From the NCBI GenBank assembly GCA_002343715.1, contig DDSA01000080.1, forward strand, positions 535 through 63,306: a DNA stretch of 62,772 bases. Direction: 5' to 3'. The notes under the pieces are model-generated. The model was not told where the DNA came from, made no database searches, and saw nothing but the letters and a program-made list of their open reading frames with translations. The position numbers and the translations under genes were made by a program. Of the stretch, positions 40,767 to 49,662 are shown in pieces; positions within the stretch are counted from its first letter, which is position 1; each line of letters begins with the position of its first letter. This stretch comes from Phycisphaerales bacterium UBA2402. Lineage in GTDB: Bacteria; Planctomycetota; Phycisphaerae; Phycisphaerales; UBA1924.

Positions 40767-41966
40767 ATGTCCACACTGACCGCCTCCAACCGATCCGGCA
40801 CTCCCGGCCACGACAGCAACCCGCAACACAACGGATCCTCGCGATCCGGCTCATCGAAGCGACCCGCGGATCTTCTTCCCGATGCAACACTTGTCAAGTG
40901 GCTCCGGGATATGTACCTGATCCGGGAGTTCGAGAATCGCACCGCCCAGGCGTATCAGCAGGCCAAAATCGGCGGATTTTGCCATCTCTACATCGGCCAG
41001 GAAGCCCTTGCGGTCGGCACGATCGCGGCACTCGAGCCCGATGACCCGATCGTGACCGCGTACCGGGACCATGGCCATGCGCTCGCGAGGGGCATGTCCG
41101 CTGAGGCCTGCATGGCCGAAATGTTCGGCAAGGAGGGCGGATGCGCCAAGGGCAAAGGCGGCAGCATGCACATGTTCGATCGGCCACACTGGCTCTTCGG
41201 TGGTCACGGCATAGTGGGAGCCCAAACCCCCCTGGGCACAGGTCTGGCATTTGCCGCCAAGTATGAACTCGAAGTGCTCGGAGAGGCTCTTGACGGCGGA
41301 CCCGCGAAGAAGAAGGTCGCCCTTGCCTATCTCGGGGACGGCGCTCTCAACCAGGGTGCGTTGCACGAGGCCATGAACCTCGCCGGGTTGTACTCCATCC
41401 CCGTGATCTATATTGTCGAGAACAACGGCTATTCCATGGGAACCGCCATCGAACGCGGCACCACCATGGCCCATGACCTGCGGAAGAAAGCGGTGGCGTA
41501 CGGCATCCGTGGCGAGATCATCGATGGTCTTGATATTCAGGATCTTTACAGCGAGTTCAAGCCGCTCGTGGATTGGTGCCGCGAGGAGCAGGCGCCGGCC
41601 TTTGTCGACCTCAAGACCTACCGCTACCTGGGCCACTCGATGAGTGATCCCCAGAAGTACCGCACCAAGGAGGAAGTCGAACAGTACAAGGCGAAGGATT
41701 CGATCGATCGGCTTGCCTCGCAGTTGATGGACGCGCAGAGCGACCGTGCCAAAGCGAACGGAGGCCGGCCTGTCTTGTCCGAGCAATCATTCATGGAGAT
41801 TCAGGCTGAGGTCAGAGCCGCGGTAGCCCGCGGTCTTGAGTTCGCCGAGAACAGCCCCGCGCCGGACCCGTCCAAGGAACTGTACAGCGATGTCTTCCTC
41901 AACCCGATGAAGAACCTGTCGCCGTTGGGCGAGTATGTCCACGGGGCGAAGAATCCGCTGCTCTGA
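40767..41966 (+). CDS. pdhA: pyruvate dehydrogenase E1 component, alpha subunit
   Basis: A 399-residue ThDP enzyme subunit that decarboxylates pyruvate. A 30-residue Ser/Asn-rich extension precedes the core. The thiamine-diphosphate motif runs GDGALNQGALHEAMN ... ENN. Other landmarks: YRDHGHALARG, GKGGSMHMFD, GGHGIVGAQTPLGTGLAFA, and YRYLGHSMSDPQKYR (phosphorylation loop of the E1-alpha family). The beta subunit gene (pdhB) does not follow; the next gene is convergent and overlaps the 3' end by 68 bases. A related 2-oxoacid E1 (branched-chain or acetoin) cannot be fully excluded. Confidence 0.88.
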   Translation: MSTLTASNRSGTPGHDSNPQHNGSSRSGSSKRPADLLPDATLVKWLRDMYLIREFENRTAQAYQQAKIGGFCHLYIGQEALAVGTIAALEPDDPIVTAYRDHGHALARGMSAEACMAEMFGKEGGCAKGKGGSMHMFDRPHWLFGGHGIVGAQTPLGTGLAFAAKYELEVLGEALDGGPAKKKVALAYLGDGALNQGALHEAMNLAGLYSIPVIYIVENNGYSMGTAIERGTTMAHDLRKKAVAYGIRGEIIDGLDIQDLYSEFKPLVDWCREEQAPAFVDLKTYRYLGHSMSDPQKYRTKEEVEQYKAKDSIDRLASQLMDAQSDRAKANGGRPVLSEQSFMEIQAEVRAAVARGLEFAENSPAPDPSKELYSDVFLNPMKNLSPLGEYVHGAKNPLL

Positions 41967-43335
41967 GCACTCCCAGCGACGCTGCCTTTGAGCCGTGGCC
42001 GTGGTGGCGCAGGGCCACGAGCGTCTGGTCATCATCCCTCGTAGCACTCATGCGGTGCGCGTACAGGGCTTTGTGGACAGTTTCCACCACGCAGTCGGGC
42101 TGGCCAGTGCAATCCATAAGGGCCGCGTCCAGCCTGGCGGTCCCGAACATCTCCATCTCAGGGCTGAAAGCCTCGGTAATGCCGTCGGTGTACAGAATGA
42201 CGGTGTCCATCGGTCCCAGCAGGATCGATTCACTCACGTACTCCGCCTCCGCGAGGATGCCGAGAGGGACCCCCGCGCATCCGCCATCGACGGCCGCCAC
42301 AAATCCATCCAAACCACGCTTGAGTCGGGGCGGATTGTGACCGCAGTTGCAGTACGTGAACTCGCCCGTCACAGGGTCGTGGACGGCGAAGAAAGCGGTC
42401 ACAAACATGCCTTCCAGGTTCGCCGCGACCAGGCGACGATTGGCAAAGCGCATGACCGCGGCGGGGTCCGGCCCCGTCGCCTCGTGGTCGTAACAGTGGA
42501 GAATGGCGTGCAGCATTGCCATCACGGTCGCGGCGCCCGCGCCGTGTCCGGATACGTCGGCGATCAGGACGCCCCAGCGCCCGCCCGGGAGTGCAAAGAA
42601 GTCGTAGTAATCGCCGCCCGCCTCATCACTGGTCAGGTAACTCGTGGCGATCTCGAGTTCAGGGATCTCGGGCGGTCGGGCCGGGAGGAGGGACTGCTGC
42701 ACTCGCGCGATGCTGTCGAACTGCTCGCGGAGCGCCGAGTTGAGGCGGCGCACTTCCTGCAGGGAATCAGCGTGCCGATTCGAGGCCCCGAGAAGATTGG
42801 CCACCATCAGGGCCTGGCTCACATCACGAGGCTGGATCGCCCCCTCCGGAGCGCGGCTGAAGGCGAACGTCCACTCGGCCACGGTGTCCCCGCGCAGGAT
42901 CGGAAGCGCCATGCAGGATGTTGACCCCTCGGCGACAGCACGCACCTGTTCGTCGTCGATGTCGTCCCAGCCGAACACCAGTTTGGGCTGCATATCCGCG
43001 ATGAGACGGCCCAGGAACACGCCTCTACGCAAAGGGAGTCGTGCGAGGGCTTCGGGCGTGTCGTCCCGCGTGTGTGGCACGCGCCCGTTCACCGAATCGA
43101 TGACGCGTACCGCGTACATCACTCGGTACGCACCCGGATCATCCGGGACGGGCTTGAGTCCTGCGAAAGCACTGATCGGCCGAACCCGGCCGTACTGACC
43201 CATGAACTCCGAAAGAACATCACGCGAGGAAGTGCCGCCGGTCATGCTCTTGAGCATGTGCAGTAGCGGTTGGATCGATGGCTCGCCCGACAAGTCCAGG
43301 TATCGCACGCCTAGAGCGTACGAGCGGGCTGTCAT
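41899..43335 (-). CDS. GAF-PP2C (RsbU/SpoIIE-type) serine phosphatase
   Basis: A 478-residue protein. A GAF-like sensor region (about 20-200) and a short coiled linker (about 210-240, LQEVRRLNSALREQFDSIARVQQSLLP) lead to a PP2C/SpoIIE domain: SDEAGGDYYDFF, LIADVSGHGAGAA, LYTDGITEAF and TRDDDQTLVAL, so all metal-binding Asp residues are present. Such enzymes dephosphorylate anti-sigma-antagonist proteins. I chose ATG 43335; a GTG at 43482 would add 49 residues without a ribosome site. The C-terminal 23 codons overlap pdhA antisense. Confidence 0.82.
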   Translation of the reverse strand: MTARSYALGVRYLDLSGEPSIQPLLHMLKSMTGGTSSRDVLSEFMGQYGRVRPISAFAGLKPVPDDPGAYRVMYAVRVIDSVNGRVPHTRDDTPEALARLPLRRGVFLGRLIADMQPKLVFGWDDIDDEQVRAVAEGSTSCMALPILRGDTVAEWTFAFSRAPEGAIQPRDVSQALMVANLLGASNRHADSLQEVRRLNSALREQFDSIARVQQSLLPARPPEIPELEIATSYLTSDEAGGDYYDFFALPGGRWGVLIADVSGHGAGAATVMAMLHAILHCYDHEATGPDPAAVMRFANRRLVAANLEGMFVTAFFAVHDPVTGEFTYCNCGHNPPRLKRGLDGFVAAVDGGCAGVPLGILAEAEYVSESILLGPMDTVILYTDGITEAFSPEMEMFGTARLDAALMDCTGQPDCVVETVHKALYAHRMSATRDDDQTLVALRHHGHGSKAASLGVLRAADSSPRGHTRPTATGSSSG

Positions 43336-43550
43336 TCCGGCGGGGGACGCCGTGAATCGACCGTCGACGATCGTCAAGCCCCCGTCCGGCACAGCCGCAT
43401 ACAGCGAACCGGGTGCCGATTTCTCCCCTCTCACGCCTGAAAACACCCGAGTGATGGTGTCTGATGTGTGCCACCCCGACACAAGACTGACGGTACAATC
43501 GAGGCTGCAAGACCCACAGCCGCGAACGAACTCTGTGCGAGGATGATCCT

Positions 43551-45122
43551 TTGGCGCTATTCAGTTGGAAAAAGCAGGATGACAAGCAACCCTCGCCCCC
43601 GTCGGGCTCCGCGCCCGCGTCGTCCGGGAGCGACGCCGCCCCGGGTGTACCGTCGGAGAACGGTCAACCTTCGTTCTCCCCCGAGAAGGCATCGAAGTTT
43701 TTTCAGCACGCGAGGACCGTGGACGAGGCCACGAACTATGAGTACGCGGCCCAACTCTGGCTGAGCGGTATTCGATGGGACCCAAACAGCATGGAGGGGC
43801 TGGTCGGTTTCTTTCAGACCATCGCCCGTTTCAACGAGACGCCTTCCGGCAAGAAGGGCGTGAGCAAGGATGTGGTCAAGACCGTCAGCGGGAAGGGTGA
43901 TGTGGATCGCTACGCGCTGGCGCTCCTGGAGTGGGGTCAGCGACCTACCGAATCGGTGTTGGCGGTACGGGCCGCCGAGGCCGCGGCCCGACTCGGCATC
44001 AAGGCCCCGACCCGCTGGATTACGGAGCGTGCCTTCGGCATCGCCGTCAAGGACAAAAAACCCAGGAAGGATTTGTTTCTCAAGTGTTCGGAATGCTTCG
44101 GCAAAGCCGATGCCTTTGAGTTGGCGCTCGGTGCCGCGGAACACGCCCTCAAGATGGACCCCACCGATGGCGAACTCGCGGCCCGTATCCGGAATCTCGC
44201 CGCCCAGGCCACGATGTCGAAGGGCGGCTTCGAGAATACAGGTAAGGAGGGTGGTTTCCGGTCCAACATCCGCGATGCCGCGAAACAAAGGCAACTGGAA
44301 GATGCCGACCGAATCGTGAAAACCGAGGACACGCTCGACCGCCTGATCAGCGCGGCGGAGGAGGAGATGGTCCGGCGCCCCGGCGACCTGCCCACAACCG
44401 AGCGATACGGAAAGCACCTCCTGGAACGGGGCCGACCCGCCGATGAGGAGAAGGTCCACGCGCTGTACATGGCGACATTCGAGTCCACCAAGCAGTTCCG
44501 CTTCCGCGAGATGGCCGGCGACATCCGGATCCGTCAGTCGCGGCGCAAGGTAACGGAACTCAGAGATATGCTCGCGAAAAGCCCTGACAGCGAGATGATC
44601 CAACGGATGGTTGCACAGGCCGAGCAGGAGCACAACCAACTGGAGGCAGACGAGTTCAAACTCCGCTGCGAAAACTACCCCACCGATCTGACCAGAAAGT
44701 TCGAGTTGGGCAAACGGTATTTCGCGCTGGGGCAGTACCACGAGGCCATCGAGCAGTTCCAGGAGGCCCAGCACGAGCCCCGCAACCGAGCCGCGGCGAT
44801 GGGGCTTCTGGGACAATCCTTCCAGCGCATCAACTGGAACGAGGAAGCCGTGGACACATTCCGCCATGCCCTCGACATCAAGGACCTGCTCCCCGACACC
44901 TTGATGGAACTTCGCTACCACCTGATGACCGCCCTGCAGGCCAAGGCCGAGGCCGAGGCCGATGTCGCCGCCGCGGAAGAGGCGGATCGTCTCGCCTCCG
45001 CGATCGCGCGTCAGCAGATGTCATACCGCGACATCCGCACCCGGCGTGATGCCATCAAGGCACTCCTCCTCAAACTCCGCGGCCGCGGTGACACCCCGCC
45101 TTCCGCGGGAGGGGCGGTGTGA
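43551..45122 (+). CDS. TPR-containing protein
   Basis: A 523-residue protein starting at TTG (43551), with GAGG 8 bases upstream. A charged N-terminus (ALFSWKKQDDKQ) and a Pro/Ser-rich linker precede helical TPR-like hairpins through residues 45-480, clearest near 395-440 (KRYFALGQYHEAIEQFQEAQ...GLLGQSFQRINWNEEAVDTFRHAL). No signal peptide or membrane helix. Its TGA overlaps the GTG of kdsB (GTGA), so the two are coupled, but the protein has no obvious link to Kdo metabolism. It may be a scaffold. Confidence 0.78.
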   Translation: MALFSWKKQDDKQPSPPSGSAPASSGSDAAPGVPSENGQPSFSPEKASKFFQHARTVDEATNYEYAAQLWLSGIRWDPNSMEGLVGFFQTIARFNETPSGKKGVSKDVVKTVSGKGDVDRYALALLEWGQRPTESVLAVRAAEAAARLGIKAPTRWITERAFGIAVKDKKPRKDLFLKCSECFGKADAFELALGAAEHALKMDPTDGELAARIRNLAAQATMSKGGFENTGKEGGFRSNIRDAAKQRQLEDADRIVKTEDTLDRLISAAEEEMVRRPGDLPTTERYGKHLLERGRPADEEKVHALYMATFESTKQFRFREMAGDIRIRQSRRKVTELRDMLAKSPDSEMIQRMVAQAEQEHNQLEADEFKLRCENYPTDLTRKFELGKRYFALGQYHEAIEQFQEAQHEPRNRAAAMGLLGQSFQRINWNEEAVDTFRHALDIKDLLPDTLMELRYHLMTALQAKAEAEADVAAAEEADRLASAIARQQMSYRDIRTRRDAIKALLLKLRGRGDTPPSAGGAV

Positions 45123-45898
45123 TCACCCCGGTTGTCGGCATCATCCCCGCCCGGCTTGGTTCAACCCGCTTCCCCGGCAAAGTGCTGGCGTCCAAGACCG
45201 GCAAACCCCTGATCCAGCACGTCTGGGAGTCGGCCCGTGGTGCATGGTCGGTTTCCCGATTGGTGGTAGCGTGCGACGATCAGAAAGTCGCCCGCGTGGT
45301 CACAGACTTCGGCGGCGAAGCAATATTGACCTCGCCAAGCCACGAGAACGGCTCCAGCCGACTCGCCGAGGCTGCGCGACTTCTGCGTATCCCGGGTCAT
45401 GCCTTGATCGTCAACATTCAGGGTGATGAACCCGAGATCGACCCGATCCTCATCGATTCAGTGGTGGCCCTCGCCAAAGAAAGCGGAGCGGAGGTCACCA
45501 CCCTTGCCTCTCCGTTTCACGAGAACGAGAACCCGGCCGATCCCAACACGGTCAAAGTGGTGCTCGCCGCCGGCGGGCGCGCGATGTATTTCTCCCGAGC
45601 GTTGATCCCTTTTGCACGCGAGGCGGGCGTGAGCGGGGCGGCCCCTTTGCGGCACATCGGACTGTACGTCTACCGTGCCGATTTTCTACAAACATACGTG
45701 AGCCTGCAACCCGGATCGTGTGAGCGCACAGAAATGCTCGAACAACTCCGAGTGCTGGAGCACGGTTACAGCATCGCCGTCGCCGTGCATCACTGCCGGG
45801 GTCAAGGCATCGATACGCCCGAGCAGTACGAAGCATTTGTCACGCGCTTTCAGGGCATTGTGCACAAGGCCGCAAAGTCTCGCCAGAAAGTCGGGTAG
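45119..45898 (+). CDS. kdsB: 3-deoxy-manno-octulosonate (Kdo) cytidylyltransferase
   Basis: A 259-residue enzyme that activates Kdo as CMP-Kdo for LPS inner-core synthesis. It has IIPARLGSTRFPGKVLA at the N-terminus, CDDQKVA, NIQGDEPEI (metal-binding Asp), MYFSRALIPF and HIGLYVYRADFL. Length and GTG start at 45119 fit; the start overlaps the TPR gene by four bases. It indicates a Kdo-bearing LPS. It converges on aroA and their 3' ends overlap by 49 bases. Confidence 0.95.
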   Translation: MITPVVGIIPARLGSTRFPGKVLASKTGKPLIQHVWESARGAWSVSRLVVACDDQKVARVVTDFGGEAILTSPSHENGSSRLAEAARLLRIPGHALIVNIQGDEPEIDPILIDSVVALAKESGAEVTTLASPFHENENPADPNTVKVVLAAGGRAMYFSRALIPFAREAGVSGAAPLRHIGLYVYRADFLQTYVSLQPGSCERTEMLEQLRVLEHGYSIAVAVHHCRGQGIDTPEQYEAFVTRFQGIVHKAAKSRQKVG

Positions 45899-47262
45899 GT
45901 CTTGGCGACACACCCGGGATCCTTGATAAATACATTGGGCCTTCGCAGCCCGATGAGCGCCATGGACATCGCCATTCGATGGTCGCGGTAGGTCTCGAAC
46001 TCCACCCGGGGTACGTTCGACGATACATCGACGCCCCCCGGCGGTGGAGTGATCGTGAGGGCGTTGGGATCGCCCGACGACGGCGCTGCCTTGACGCCGA
46101 TACGGGTGAGTTCGGCGATGAGGGCATCGATCCGATCCGTTTCCTTGTCTCGCAGCGTGGAAAGCCCCCGCAGGATGGACGGCCCCGTGGCGAAGCACGC
46201 CGCCGCGGCCAGAGTCATGGCGGCATCCGGCATATCGCTCATGTCGGCGAGAATCGGGGCCAATGTCCGAGGACCATGCACCTCGATGCCGCCATCCCGT
46301 ACGCGACGCTCCAGGACTCTCGCACCCATCAGGGCCAACTGGCGGGGAAAAAGGGCATCACCCTGGAGGCATTCAACATCCAGGCGGGGGGTACAACAGA
46401 CCGCGCCCGAAATCATCGCCGCGGCGGCCCAGAAGTAGGTCGCTCCGCTCGCGTCGGGCTCAACGTCGTAGGAGAATCCTCGCAGCGTGCCCGGTGAAAC
46501 GCGGAGGATCCTTCCATCACCCGAGGTTCTGACCGTTGCGCCGAGCGAGGCCAACAGGCCGATGGTCATGGATACATATGAAGCGCTGGTCGCGTGTCCG
46601 GACAGGGTCATGGTAAGACCGTGCGGAAGGAATGGCGCGGTCAGCAGCAACGCCGAGAGAAACTGGCTTGATCGTGTCGGTCCAGAGGTCAACGTGCGAG
46701 CCGGATCCGCCGTGGGGGTGATGGTCAGCGGCGGGCATCCGGGCACTCCGCCGTACTCCACATCCGCCCCCATAGCGGTGAGAAGTTCGCCGAGCTCACC
46801 GATCGGCCGCTCCCGCATTCGCGCGTTGCCGTCGATGGTGATGCGGCCCGGAGAGAGAAGCGCGGCACCGGAAAGGAATCGCACCGCGGTTCCTGCATTC
46901 TCAAGATGCAGCACCACGCCACCCGCCGGGATACGCCATCGGCCTGCGACACCACGAACACGCACTTCATGACCCGAGACCGAAACCCCGGCACCCAGTT
47001 GCTGAATGGCGCGGAGCATCTGTTGAGCATCATCCGCTTCGGTCAGTGCGCCCCGCAGCACCGACTCGCCGTCCGCGAGTGCCGCGAGCAACAGGGCGCG
47101 GTTCGTCAGGCTCTTCGAACCCGGCGGCGTCACTCGAACATCGAAACCTCGCCCGCTTGTCATCGGGATGGGCAGCGGGTCGGGCAGTTGTTCCAACGGA
47201 AGCCGCATGACTTCCGCTGCGTTCGGCGTCGGATCTCGCGTTGCATCATCCGCGCTCATCAC
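45850..47262 (-). CDS. aroA: 3-phosphoshikimate 1-carboxyvinyltransferase (EPSP synthase)
   Basis: A 470-residue shikimate pathway enzyme. It has PPGSKSLTNRALLLAALADG (shikimate-3-phosphate site), ENAGTAVRFL, DGNARMRERPIGEL, TRSSQFLSALLL, DKETDRI and RDHRMAMSMAL. It is about 30-40 residues longer than usual at the N-terminus (MMSADDATRDPTPN...), so a later start is possible. Its ATG overlaps the TGA of the upstream groES-like gene (ATGA). Its C-terminal codons lie antisense to kdsB. Confidence 0.94.
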   Translation of the reverse strand: MMSADDATRDPTPNAAEVMRLPLEQLPDPLPIPMTSGRGFDVRVTPPGSKSLTNRALLLAALADGESVLRGALTEADDAQQMLRAIQQLGAGVSVSGHEVRVRGVAGRWRIPAGGVVLHLENAGTAVRFLSGAALLSPGRITIDGNARMRERPIGELGELLTAMGADVEYGGVPGCPPLTITPTADPARTLTSGPTRSSQFLSALLLTAPFLPHGLTMTLSGHATSASYVSMTIGLLASLGATVRTSGDGRILRVSPGTLRGFSYDVEPDASGATYFWAAAAMISGAVCCTPRLDVECLQGDALFPRQLALMGARVLERRVRDGGIEVHGPRTLAPILADMSDMPDAAMTLAAAACFATGPSILRGLSTLRDKETDRIDALIAELTRIGVKAAPSSGDPNALTITPPPGGVDVSSNVPRVEFETYRDHRMAMSMALIGLRRPNVFIKDPGCVAKTYPTFWRDFAALCTMP

Positions 47263-47606
47263 GCGTTCTCGGAGGTTCCGCGCCTGAACACGGCGACCAC
47301 ATCTTCGATGGGGACGACGAAGAGCCGGTTGTCTCCCTCGAGATCAACCGGGATCGCGTTCTTGGGATTGAAGAGAACACGGTCGTACCTCGCGATCGGG
47401 TAATCCGTGTCCTTTTCCACCTGCGCCGAAACCGCCACAACCCTCCCCGTCAAGGTCGGGATCTCGATCTTGTCGGGGAGGTGGATGCCCGCTTTGGTCT
47501 GCTTCTTATCGTCGTCCTTGCGGATCAGCACGCGCTTGCCGATCGGTTCGACTACTTCAAGCGGCTTGGTGCTTCTGGCTCCACGGCTGGAATCGGACGT
47601 GCTCAT
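47259..47606 (-). CDS. GroES-like co-chaperonin
   Basis: A 115-residue protein. The N-terminal ~20 residues are a Ser/Arg-rich extension, then the GroES fold: VVEPIGKRVLIRKDD, KAGIHLPDK (mobile-loop region), TGRVVAVSAQ, YDRVLFNPKN and VVPIEDVVAVF. The mobile loop lacks the usual GGI(I/V)L but keeps KAGIHLP. No groEL follows; instead aroA overlaps its stop. It may be a divergent paralogue. The ATG at 47606 is preferred; an ATG at 47615 adds three residues. Confidence 0.78.
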   Translation of the reverse strand: MSTSDSSRGARSTKPLEVVEPIGKRVLIRKDDDKKQTKAGIHLPDKIEIPTLTGRVVAVSAQVEKDTDYPIARYDRVLFNPKNAIPVDLEGDNRLFVVPIEDVVAVFRRGTSENA

Positions 47607-47699
47607 GCGCGGCAAGGATACGCCGTAAAGTCACGCAGATACCATGCGGACAGCCGTGGGTACTGTTCCCATGCACCGTATATTCCACGAGGATCACGC

Positions 47700-48227
47700 G
47701 TGAATCTTCTCCCCGACATCCGCGCATTCATCAAAGACGTGCCCGACTTTCCCAAGCCCGGCATCGTGTTCAAGGATTTCACGCCGTTGCTCGCCGATGC
47801 GCGTGGTCTGGCCCTTGCCGTGGAGTTGATGGCCAATCCGTTTCGCGGCGTACAAGTCGATACGGTCATCGGGGCCGAGTCACGAGGGTTTATTTTCGGA
47901 ATCGCCATCGCCCAGGCGTTATCCGCCGGCTTCGTTCCGGTGCGCAAAGCGGGGAAACTGCCGCGGAAGGTGCGCGGAATCACGTACGACCTGGAATACG
48001 GCACCGACCGTCTCGAGATGCACGCCGACGCCATCGCATCGGGCACGCGTGTCCTGGTGGTCGATGACCTTCTCGCCACCGGCGGCACGCTCGACGCCTG
48101 CGCCAGGCTCGTGCACGAAGGCGGGGCCGTGATCGCGGGCCTGAGTGTGCTAATTGAGCTCGAAGCGCTCGGCGGGGCGAAGCGGCTGGAGAAGTACGGG
48201 AAGGTTCATTCCGTCATCCGCTGCTGA
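47700..48227 (+). CDS. apt: adenine phosphoribosyltransferase
   Basis: A 175-residue purine salvage enzyme that makes AMP from adenine and PRPP. It has IRAFIKDVPDFPKPGIVFKDFTPLL at the N-terminus, GAESRGFIFGIAIA, VRKAGKLP, and the PRPP motif VLVVDDLLATGGTL. The start is GTG at 47700, with GAGG 7 bases upstream; the open frame extends back to 47241 but that part is antisense to groES. Divergent from groES. Confidence 0.93.
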   Translation: MNLLPDIRAFIKDVPDFPKPGIVFKDFTPLLADARGLALAVELMANPFRGVQVDTVIGAESRGFIFGIAIAQALSAGFVPVRKAGKLPRKVRGITYDLEYGTDRLEMHADAIASGTRVLVVDDLLATGGTLDACARLVHEGGAVIAGLSVLIELEALGGAKRLEKYGKVHSVIRC

Positions 48228-48257
48228 GTCTGGTTTTGACCCGCATACGCTCACGCG

Positions 48258-49631
48258 ATGACCCTCAACACGCTCGATCGGACTCACGACCCTTCACTTC
48301 GATCCTGGCTGGAGTCGGCCAACGACCCATCGTCGGCCTTTCCCATCCAGAACCTGCCGTACTGCACGATCGTGCGGCCTCATCATCAGCGGGGCACGGT
48401 GGCGGTCGCGATCGGGGACTGTGTCATCGACCTGAGCTTGCTGTTTCAGGCGAGACTCTTGGATGGCATCGCTGGTATCGACGAGCTCGGCAAAGGGGCG
48501 ATTGATGGTGTAGCGTGGAACCTCAATGCTCTTCTCGAACTGCCCCGGACTGCCCGCGTCGGGCTGCGTCATCGCCTGTGCGAGCTGCTGCGGGAGGACA
48601 ATCACGGTCTCCGCGACAACCCTCGCCTGCTCGAGGTGGCGATGCGGCCGATCAAGGATACGGAGTTCGGGGTACCCGTTGAAGTCGGCGATTACACCGA
48701 TTTCTACGCGAGTATTCACCACGCGAGCACTGTGGGGGCGATGTTCCGCCCGGAGAACCCGCTGCTGCCGAACTACAAGCACGTTCCGATCGGCTATCAC
48801 GGTCGATCGTCATCGATCGTCGTGAGCGGTAAAGACATTCATCGTCCGGTCGGCCAGCAGTCCCCTCCCGAAGCCGATCCCGCGGCGGGCCCGACTTATG
48901 GGCCGTGCAAGATGCTCGATTACGAGTTGGAGGTCGGATGTTTCATCGCCGGTACAAATAATCTTGGTGAGCCAACATTGATCGAAAACGCATGGGAACG
49001 CATCGGGGGGTTGTGCCTTCTCAACGACTGGTCGGCCCGTGACATCCAGAAATGGGAGTACCAACCCTTAGGCCCATTTCTGGCCAAGAACTTCGCCTCG
49101 ACAGTTTCACCGTTTGTCATCACCCCCGAAGCCCTTGCCCCGTTCCGCATCCCCGCCTCGGCCCGCCCGTCGGGCGACCCCAGACCCTTGAACTATCTCC
49201 TTGACAAGGACGATCAGGCTTCGGGCGGCTTCGATATCACCCTCGAAGTTCTGCTTCAAACCAAGCAGATGCGAGCCAACGGCGAGGCCCCGATGCCGGT
49301 GTGCAAGACGCGGGCTTTTCGTGACATGTACTGGACCTTCGCCCAGATGATCGCGCATCATACCAGCGGCGGCTGCAACCTTCGTCCCGGAGATCTTCTT
49401 GGCAGCGGCACGGTCAGCGGTCCCGGCCCGTCCGAGCGAGGCTGTCTGCTCGAGGCCACCTGGGACGGCCCGGGCAAGCCCCGCAAACCCATCCAACTCC
49501 CATCGGGTGAAACCCGAACCTTTCTGGCCGATCACGATACCGTGCTCCTGCGGGCGTTCTGCGAGAAACCGGGATTCCGCAGGATCGGGTTCGGTGATTG
49601 CAGCGGCACCATTCTCCCCGTTCGGGGCTGA
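48258..49631 (+). CDS. fahA: fumarylacetoacetase
   Basis: A 457-residue hydrolase that cleaves fumarylacetoacetate to fumarate and acetoacetate at the end of tyrosine degradation. It has DYTDFYASIHHAS (metal and substrate residues), GYHGRSSSIVVSG, DYELEVGCFIAG, NDWSARDIQKWEYQPLGPF and the C-terminal GDLLGSGTVSGP. Length is close to the animal enzyme. It starts 30 bases after apt and shares its strand. hmgA and maiA are not in the window. Confidence 0.93.
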   Translation: MTLNTLDRTHDPSLRSWLESANDPSSAFPIQNLPYCTIVRPHHQRGTVAVAIGDCVIDLSLLFQARLLDGIAGIDELGKGAIDGVAWNLNALLELPRTARVGLRHRLCELLREDNHGLRDNPRLLEVAMRPIKDTEFGVPVEVGDYTDFYASIHHASTVGAMFRPENPLLPNYKHVPIGYHGRSSSIVVSGKDIHRPVGQQSPPEADPAAGPTYGPCKMLDYELEVGCFIAGTNNLGEPTLIENAWERIGGLCLLNDWSARDIQKWEYQPLGPFLAKNFASTVSPFVITPEALAPFRIPASARPSGDPRPLNYLLDKDDQASGGFDITLEVLLQTKQMRANGEAPMPVCKTRAFRDMYWTFAQMIAHHTSGGCNLRPGDLLGSGTVSGPGPSERGCLLEATWDGPGKPRKPIQLPSGETRTFLADHDTVLLRAFCEKPGFRRIGFGDCSGTILPVRG

Positions 49632-49662
49632 TCGGAGCGAGGATCGCCACTATCATGAACCC

